A DNA stretch of 64,000 nt from Streptomyces sp. A1277 (GTDB taxonomy: Bacteria > Actinomycetota > Actinomycetes > Streptomycetales > Streptomycetaceae), in the NCBI RefSeq assembly GCF_004795015.1, contig NZ_SSBI01000005.1, positions 1-64,000 of the forward strand, in the 5' to 3' direction. Below are positions 59,447-64,000 of the stretch, piece by piece (the stretch's first letter is position 1; every line of letters begins with the position of its first letter). The notes under the pieces were generated by a model. The model made no database searches. It was not told where the DNA came from and saw nothing but the letters and a program-made list of their open reading frames with translations. Position numbers and translations under genes: made by a program.

Positions 59447-60472
59447 ATGGAACTGTCCTCACCCCTGACCTACGCCGGCGATCCGCGCGCCGCCGCCGAC
59501 CGGGCCGCCGCCCTGGAGCCCGCCGGACTCGACGCCGTCTGGGTGGCGGAGGCGTACGGCTTCGACTCCCCGACGGTCATGGGGTACCTGGCCGCGAAGA
59601 CCGACCGGATGCGGATCGGCTCGGCCATCGTCAACGTCTATTCGCGCACCCCCGCCCTGATCGCCCAGACCGCCGCCGGCCTGGACGCGATCAGCGGCGG
59701 CCGCGCCCTCCTCGGGGTCGGCGCCTCCGGACCCCAGGTGGTCGAGGGCTGGCACGGCCGCCGCTACGACCGCCCGCTCGGCCGCACCCGCGAGGTGATC
59801 GAGCTCTCCCGGAGGATCTGGCGGCGCGAGGTGATCGAGCACCACGGCATCACCGACCTGCCGCTGCCGCCGGAGAAGGGCGGCACCCTCGGCAAGCCGC
59901 TGAAGCTGCTGAACCACCCCGTCCGCGACACCATCCCCGTCTACGTCGCGGCACTGGGCCCCGCCAACGTGCGGATGACCGCCGAGACCGCCGACGGCTG
60001 GCTGCCGTTCCTGTACGTTCCCGAGCGCGCCGCCGACGTCTGGGGGAAGGCCCTGTCCGAGGGCGCCGCCGGGCGTGATCCCGCGCTCGGCCCGCTCCAG
60101 GTCGTGGCGGGCGGCCCGCTGGCCATCGGCGACGACGCCGAGGCGGTCCGCGACCTCATGCGCCCCACCGTCGCCCTCTACGTCGGCGGCATGGGCGCGC
60201 CCGGCCGCAACTTCTACCACGACCTCGTCTGCTCCTACGGCTACGAGGGCGAGGCGGCGGCCATCCAGGAGCACTACCTCGCGGGCCGCAGGAAGGAGGC
60301 GGAGGCGGCGGTCCCGGCCGAACTGCTGGAGCGCCTGTGCCTGGCCGGTCCCGAGGGCTACGTCCGCGACCGCGTCGAGGTCTTCCGCGAGGCGGGCGTC
60401 ACCATGCTCAACGTCACCCCGGTGGGCCCCGACCCCGCCCGGCTGATCGAACGCGTCAGGAGCTGGCTGTGA
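59447..60472 (+). CDS. F420-dependent LLM-class oxidoreductase
   Basis: 341 residues of the luciferase-like monooxygenase fold, F420-dependent subgroup. Characteristic blocks are GLDAVWVAEAYGFDSPTVMGYLA (split in the fold), IGSAIVNVYSRTPALIAQTA, GGRALLGVGASGPQVVEGWHG and PVYVAALGP. ATG 59447 follows GAGAGAGGAA. Such enzymes often act in steroid, lipid or xenobiotic catabolism (for example dehydrogenation of CoA-linked or alcohol substrates). The acyl-CoA ligase starts 50 bases after its stop, making an operon. Confidence 0.9.
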   Translation: MELSSPLTYAGDPRAAADRAAALEPAGLDAVWVAEAYGFDSPTVMGYLAAKTDRMRIGSAIVNVYSRTPALIAQTAAGLDAISGGRALLGVGASGPQVVEGWHGRRYDRPLGRTREVIELSRRIWRREVIEHHGITDLPLPPEKGGTLGKPLKLLNHPVRDTIPVYVAALGPANVRMTAETADGWLPFLYVPERAADVWGKALSEGAAGRDPALGPLQVVAGGPLAIGDDAEAVRDLMRPTVALYVGGMGAPGRNFYHDLVCSYGYEGEAAAIQEHYLAGRRKEAEAAVPAELLERLCLAGPEGYVRDRVEVFREAGVTMLNVTPVGPDPARLIERVRSWL

Positions 60473-60521
60473 CCACGGCGGACGCCACCGCACCCCGTCC
60501 ACCATCCGCAAGGAGGCCCCG

Positions 60522-62354
60522 ATGACACCGGCACCCCGCACCACCGTCGAGCTGCCCGAAGCCCCGGCCGACCGCACGCTGCCCCAGCTGCTGGCCCGCA
60601 ACGCACACACGTACCCGCACCTGCCCGCGCTCTCCTGGCAGCCGGCGGGCTCCGGCGGCGGCTGGTCGACGTACAGCTGGGCGGAGGTCGAGGAGCACAC
60701 CCGTACGCTCGCCGCCGGTTTCCGGGCCCTCGGGGTCGGCCGCGGCGACCGTGTCCTGCTGATGATGCCGAACCGGCCCGAGCACTGGCTGTCCGACCTG
60801 GCCCTGGTCCGGCTCGGCGCGGTCCCGGTCAGCGTCTACGGCACCGCGGCCCCCGAGCAGGTCACGCACATCGCCCGCAACTGCCGGGCCCGCCTGGCCG
60901 TGGTGGACGCTGCCGCCCAGGTGGCGGTGTGGGAGCCGCTGCTGACCGACGCCGGAACACCGCTGGAGCGCCTGGTGGTGGCCGAGCCGGGGGCGGAGGG
61001 CGGCCATCTCCCGTACGCCGCGCTGCTCGGGGAGCCGGCGGCGGTGGGGTTCGCCGGGGAGCTGGACGCGGCACGCCCCGAGGACCCGCTGACCGTCGTC
61101 TACACCTCCGGCACCAGCGGCGAGCCCAAGGGCGTCGTCCTGACCCACCGCCAGGTGCTGTCCAACGCGCTCGCGCTGGACGCCGTGGTGGAGTTGCCGC
61201 CGCACGTCGAGCACATCTGCTACCTGCCGTTCGCCCACATCGCCGAACGGATGCTCGGCATCTACCTGCCCTGTCACCGGGCCTCGCACGTCTACCTCTG
61301 CGCCGACCCGACGGGAGTGGCCGCGGTGGTGCGCGAGGTGCGGCCCGCGCAGTTCTTCGGGGTGCCGAGGATCTGGGAGAAGCTGTCCGCCACCGTGCGC
61401 GGCATCCTCTCGCTGATGCCGGCCGAGCAGCGGAAGGTCATCGACGAGGCGTTCGAGGTCGGGCGCGAGCACGTCGGGTACCGGGAGCGTGGCGAGACAC
61501 CGCCCGCCGAACTGGAGAAGCGCTACGGCCAGGTGCGCGAGGACGTGCTGCTGCCGATGCTGGCCGCGGGCGGCCTGGACCGGGTGACCTGGTCGGCCAG
61601 CGCGTCGGCGCCGATGCCGGTCGACGTGGTGAGGTTCTGGGCCGGTTTCGGCATCGTCGTCATGGATGCCTGGGGGCTGACCGAGACGACCGGGGTGGCC
61701 ACCAGCAACAGCCCGCGGGCCGGGTTCCGGCTCGGCTCGGTGGGGCGCCCGGTGGAATCCGTGGAGGTCCGGGTCGCCGAGGACGGGGAGATCCTGGTGC
61801 GGGGCGCGTCCGTCTGCTCCGGCTACCTCAGGCCGGACGGTTCGGTGCTGGCCGCCGTGGACGACGACGGCTGGCTGGCCACCGGTGACATCGGGCGGAT
61901 GGACGAGGACGGCTTCCTCTGGCTCACCGACCGCAAGAAGGAGATGATCGTCACCTCCACCGGCAAGAACGTCTCGCCGGCCCTGGTCGAGAACGCCCTC
62001 AAGGAACACCCGCTGATCGGCCAGGCCATGGTGCACGGCGACAACCGCTCCTACCTGGTCGCCCTGCTGGTCCTCGACGCGGAGGCCGCACCCGCCTGGG
62101 CCGAGGCCAACGGCGTCCCCGTCGACGGGGGACTGGCCGGGCTCGCCCAGCACCCGGCCGTCCTGGCGGAGACGGACCGGGCGGTCGCCGCCGCCAACGC
62201 CCGGCTCAACCGCAGCGAGCAGGTCAAGCGGTACGAGCTGCTGGCCGAGGAATGGGGTCCGGCCACCGGTGAGCTGACGCCGTCGCTGAAGATGCGGCGC
62301 CGGGTCATCCGGGACAAGTACGGCGACGCGCTCTTTGGGCTCTACCAGGACTGA
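60522..62354 (+). CDS. AMP-forming long-chain-type acyl-CoA ligase
   Basis: 610-residue ANL-superfamily ligase that activates a carboxylic acid to its CoA thioester via an acyl-AMP. The P-loop VYTSGTSGEPKGVVLTH begins near residue 193. AWGLTETTGVAT (A5), WLATGDIG (A7/A8) and a C-terminal DRKKEMIVTSTGKNVSP with the hinge aspartate and catalytic lysine region are intact. Closest in style to FadD15-like long-chain ligases. Probably supplies CoA thioesters to the neighbouring acyl-CoA dehydrogenase. Confidence 0.93.
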   Translation: MTPAPRTTVELPEAPADRTLPQLLARNAHTYPHLPALSWQPAGSGGGWSTYSWAEVEEHTRTLAAGFRALGVGRGDRVLLMMPNRPEHWLSDLALVRLGAVPVSVYGTAAPEQVTHIARNCRARLAVVDAAAQVAVWEPLLTDAGTPLERLVVAEPGAEGGHLPYAALLGEPAAVGFAGELDAARPEDPLTVVYTSGTSGEPKGVVLTHRQVLSNALALDAVVELPPHVEHICYLPFAHIAERMLGIYLPCHRASHVYLCADPTGVAAVVREVRPAQFFGVPRIWEKLSATVRGILSLMPAEQRKVIDEAFEVGREHVGYRERGETPPAELEKRYGQVREDVLLPMLAAGGLDRVTWSASASAPMPVDVVRFWAGFGIVVMDAWGLTETTGVATSNSPRAGFRLGSVGRPVESVEVRVAEDGEILVRGASVCSGYLRPDGSVLAAVDDDGWLATGDIGRMDEDGFLWLTDRKKEMIVTSTGKNVSPALVENALKEHPLIGQAMVHGDNRSYLVALLVLDAEAAPAWAEANGVPVDGGLAGLAQHPAVLAETDRAVAAANARLNRSEQVKRYELLAEEWGPATGELTPSLKMRRRVIRDKYGDALFGLYQD

Positions 62355-62366
62355 GCGGGGACCCCA

Positions 62367-62399
62367 GGGGCGCGGCGGGTGGTCGTCCCGCCGCGCCCC
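62367..62399. terminator. Bidirectional terminator between ligase and acyl-CoA dehydrogenase
   Basis: GGGGCGCGGCGGG and CCCGCCGCGCCCC, perfect 13-bp arms with a 7-base loop between convergent genes. Confidence 0.88.
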
Positions 62400-62406
62400 G
62401 GCCGTC

Positions 62407-63546
62407 TCAGAGGCCGTACGTCCTGCCGATGACGTCCCGCTGGATCTCGCTGGTCCCGCCGTACACCGTGGAGACCACCGCGGCCCGCAGATGGCGTTCC
62501 ATGTCGAACTCCGTGGTGTAGCCGTAGCCGCCCATCATCTGCATGCCCTCCAGCGCGGCCCGCTTGGCGGTCTCGGTCGCCTTCAGCTTGGCCATCGACG
62601 CCTCGCGCGGAAACAGCTTGTCGGGCTGCGCGTCGCAGTCCAGAGCCACTTCCCGCACCAGCAGCCGGGCGCACTCGATCTCGGTGGCGAGATCGGCGAT
62701 CCGGTGCCGCAGCGCCTGGAAGGAGCCGACCGGCCGGCCGAACTGCTCCCGCTCGCGCACATAGCCGACCGTGTCGTCGAAGGCGCGGCGCGCCAGACCC
62801 AGCATGTTCGACGCCAGGAACAGCCGCTCGTGGTTCAGCCCCGCCATCAGCTGCCGCCAGCCGTTGTCCACCTGCCCGACGACCGCGTCCGCGGGCAGGT
62901 GGACGCCGGTGAGGAAGACGTCGTTGACCTCGCGGCCGCCCATGGTGTCGATGCGCCGGATCTCCACGCCCGGGGCGCGGGCGGGCAGATGGAACATGGT
63001 CAGGCCGCCGTGCTTGTCCTCGCCGGTACGGGCCACCAGCAGGATGTGCTCGGCGCAGTGCGCGTTGGAGATCCAGGTCTTCTGGCCGTCGATCACCCAT
63101 GTGCCGTCCGGATCCCGCCGGGCCCGGCAGCGCAGCGCGCCGACGTCCGACCCGGCCCCCGGCTCCGACATGGCGATGGACAGCACGTCACCGCGCACGA
63201 CCCCGGACAGCACCTCCCGCCGCTGCTCCTCGGAGCCGAAGCTCTCGTACGCCTTCGCGGCGATGACGGTGGTGATGAAGCCGCCGGCCGGGACCATCCC
63301 GTACGAGGTCTCCTCCAGGAAGAGGCAGGCGTCGGCCAGCCCGCCGCCGGCGCCTCCGTACTCCTCGGGCAGGCACACCCCCAGCCAGCCCAGCTCGGCG
63401 AGCCGCCCGTACAGCTCGGGGTTGTGGGCCTCGCGGCCGCCGGCGGTCAGCGCGTCGCGCTGCTCCCGGGTCCCGCACTCCCGCTTGGCGAAATCGCGGA
63501 TGGCGGCGACGAAACCGGCCTGTTCCTCGGTGAGGCGACTGCCCAT
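62407..63546 (-). CDS. Acyl-CoA dehydrogenase
   Basis: 379 residues from ATG 63546, six bases after AGGAGG; earlier in-frame ATGs lack a site. FAD-dependent alpha,beta-dehydrogenation of acyl-CoA. Blocks visible: GWLGVCLPEEYGGAGGGLAD, SIAMSEPGAGSDVGALR, TWVIDGQKTWISNAH, GREVNDVFLTGVHLP, RREREQFG-type helix and the C-terminal YGGTSEIQRDVIGRTYG. The catalytic base glutamate is expected in that terminal region (TSEIQ). Divergent from a TetR gene at the window end, with a possible operator between them. Confidence 0.93.
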   Translation of the reverse strand: MGSRLTEEQAGFVAAIRDFAKRECGTREQRDALTAGGREAHNPELYGRLAELGWLGVCLPEEYGGAGGGLADACLFLEETSYGMVPAGGFITTVIAAKAYESFGSEEQRREVLSGVVRGDVLSIAMSEPGAGSDVGALRCRARRDPDGTWVIDGQKTWISNAHCAEHILLVARTGEDKHGGLTMFHLPARAPGVEIRRIDTMGGREVNDVFLTGVHLPADAVVGQVDNGWRQLMAGLNHERLFLASNMLGLARRAFDDTVGYVREREQFGRPVGSFQALRHRIADLATEIECARLLVREVALDCDAQPDKLFPREASMAKLKATETAKRAALEGMQMMGGYGYTTEFDMERHLRAAVVSTVYGGTSEIQRDVIGRTYGL

Positions 63547-63570
63547 CAGGTCCTCCTGGGTCGGAAGCAT

Positions 63571-63590
63571 GTTACTGAGGGATGGTAAAC
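63571..63590. promoter_or_regulatory. Possible TetR operator between ACAD and TetR genes
   Basis: GTTACTGAGGGATGGTAAAC has imperfect outer symmetry (GTTAC/GTAAAC) and sits 24 bp upstream of the acyl-CoA dehydrogenase start and 45 bp before the divergent TetR gene. Confidence 0.4.
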
Positions 63591-63635
63591 GTTTCATCGA
63601 CTCACGGGGAGGGGTCCGCCGGTATCGTGAGCGGC

Positions 63636-64000
63636 ATGAGAACTGACACGAACGACTCGGCGCTCACCCGGGCCATCGCCGAGTCGGAGACGGAGGACCC
63701 GACGGCGCGGCGGATTCTCGACGCCGCGCTGGAGCAGTTCACCCTGCTGGGCCTGCGCCGCTCCTCCGTGGACGACGTCGCCAAGCGGGCCGGGGTCTCC
63801 CGCGTCACCGTCTTCCGGCGCTTCCAGACCAAGGACAACCTGGTCATGGCCACCCTGCTGCGCGAACACGGCCGGTTCTTCCAGCGGCTGGACGCGGCCG
63901 TCGCGGCGCTGCCCACCATGGAGGAGCGGGTCGTCGAGGGCTTCGTGGTCGCTCTCCGCCACACCCGCGCCCACCCGCTCTTCGGCGGGCTGCTGAAGCT
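63636..64000 (+). CDS. TetR-family regulator, cut by window end
   Basis: ATG 63636 opens a TetR regulator; the first ~121 codons are present. HTH: RRILDAALEQFTLLGLRRSS and VDDVAKRAGVSRVTVFRRF (residues ~25-65). The ligand domain begins (LREHGRFFQRLDAAVAALP) and runs off the window. Likely controls the divergent acyl-CoA dehydrogenase. Confidence 0.88.
   Translation, partial: MRTDTNDSALTRAIAESETEDPTARRILDAALEQFTLLGLRRSSVDDVAKRAGVSRVTVFRRFQTKDNLVMATLLREHGRFFQRLDAAVAALPTMEERVVEGFVVALRHTRAHPLFGGLLK

Overview
The window is high-GC actinobacterial chromosome, almost certainly Streptomyces or a close relative. The evidence is the third-position GC bias, many GTG/TTG starts, a 481-aa GAPDH, tandem cellulase/LPMO genes under CebR-type boxes, a latex-clearing protein and many secreted enzymes. 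The density of pseudogenes and accessory functions suggests a chromosome arm or another variable region.

The main feature is a complete 14,872-bp Tn7-like transposon at 2334-17205. Its ends start TGTAGG and finish CCTACA. It is flanked by a 5-bp target duplication, GGACG (2329-2333 and 17206-17210). The tnsA-proximal end has four TGCGCA sites and the distal end has three TGCTCA sites; the outermost site lies 19 bp in from the tip at both ends. The core is tnsA, tnsB, a small unidentified gene, tnsC and an 866-aa tniQ/tnsD-type gene with a LysR-like HTH tail. The element sits six bases after the stop codon of gap, between gap and the hairpin terminator it once shared with a convergent EF-G paralogue. 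That is the geometry of Tn7 at glmS, so the 3' end of gap is the likely attachment site. The cargo has two divergent operons: PAP2 phosphatase, cis-prenyltransferase and cytochrome P450 on the minus strand, and a two-gene ABC exporter, a GMC oxidoreductase and an F420/nitroreductase-type enzyme on the plus strand. A frameshifted secreted-protein gene lies beside them. Together they look like a small mobile prenyl/terpenoid biosynthesis and export cluster.

Right of the transposon are an EF-G-like protein, a DUF2510 membrane protein, a methyltransferase, an NTF2-like protein and a decayed S66 peptidase (17.2-22.9 kb). Next is a lactate-utilisation unit, a FadR-type regulator with lutABC and two perfect palindromic operators (22.9-26.8 kb), then a TauE permease and an APC permease. 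A glycerol-type catabolic operon (FGGY kinase, GlpA-like and GlpB-like dehydrogenases) covers 30.6-34.7 kb. A large AAA ATPase follows, and then tRNA-Pro(GGG), which carries the remnant of a second integrative element (38.59-40.23 kb) bounded by 39-bp direct repeats.

The right third holds a peptide-type ABC transporter (40.4-46.2 kb) and a cellulose-degradation island: GH5 endoglucanase with CBM2, a LacI/CebR-type repressor, and an AA10 LPMO with CBM2, with three TGGGAGCGCTCCCA-type boxes. Decayed phoX and amidase genes, a metallo-hydrolase, a rubber oxygenase (lcp) and a tandem-domain TetR regulator come next. The window ends in a CoA-dependent degradation region with a decayed alcohol dehydrogenase, a DUF4334 protein, TetR regulators, an F420-dependent LLM enzyme, an acyl-CoA ligase and an acyl-CoA dehydrogenase. 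At least seven genes are recognisably broken.
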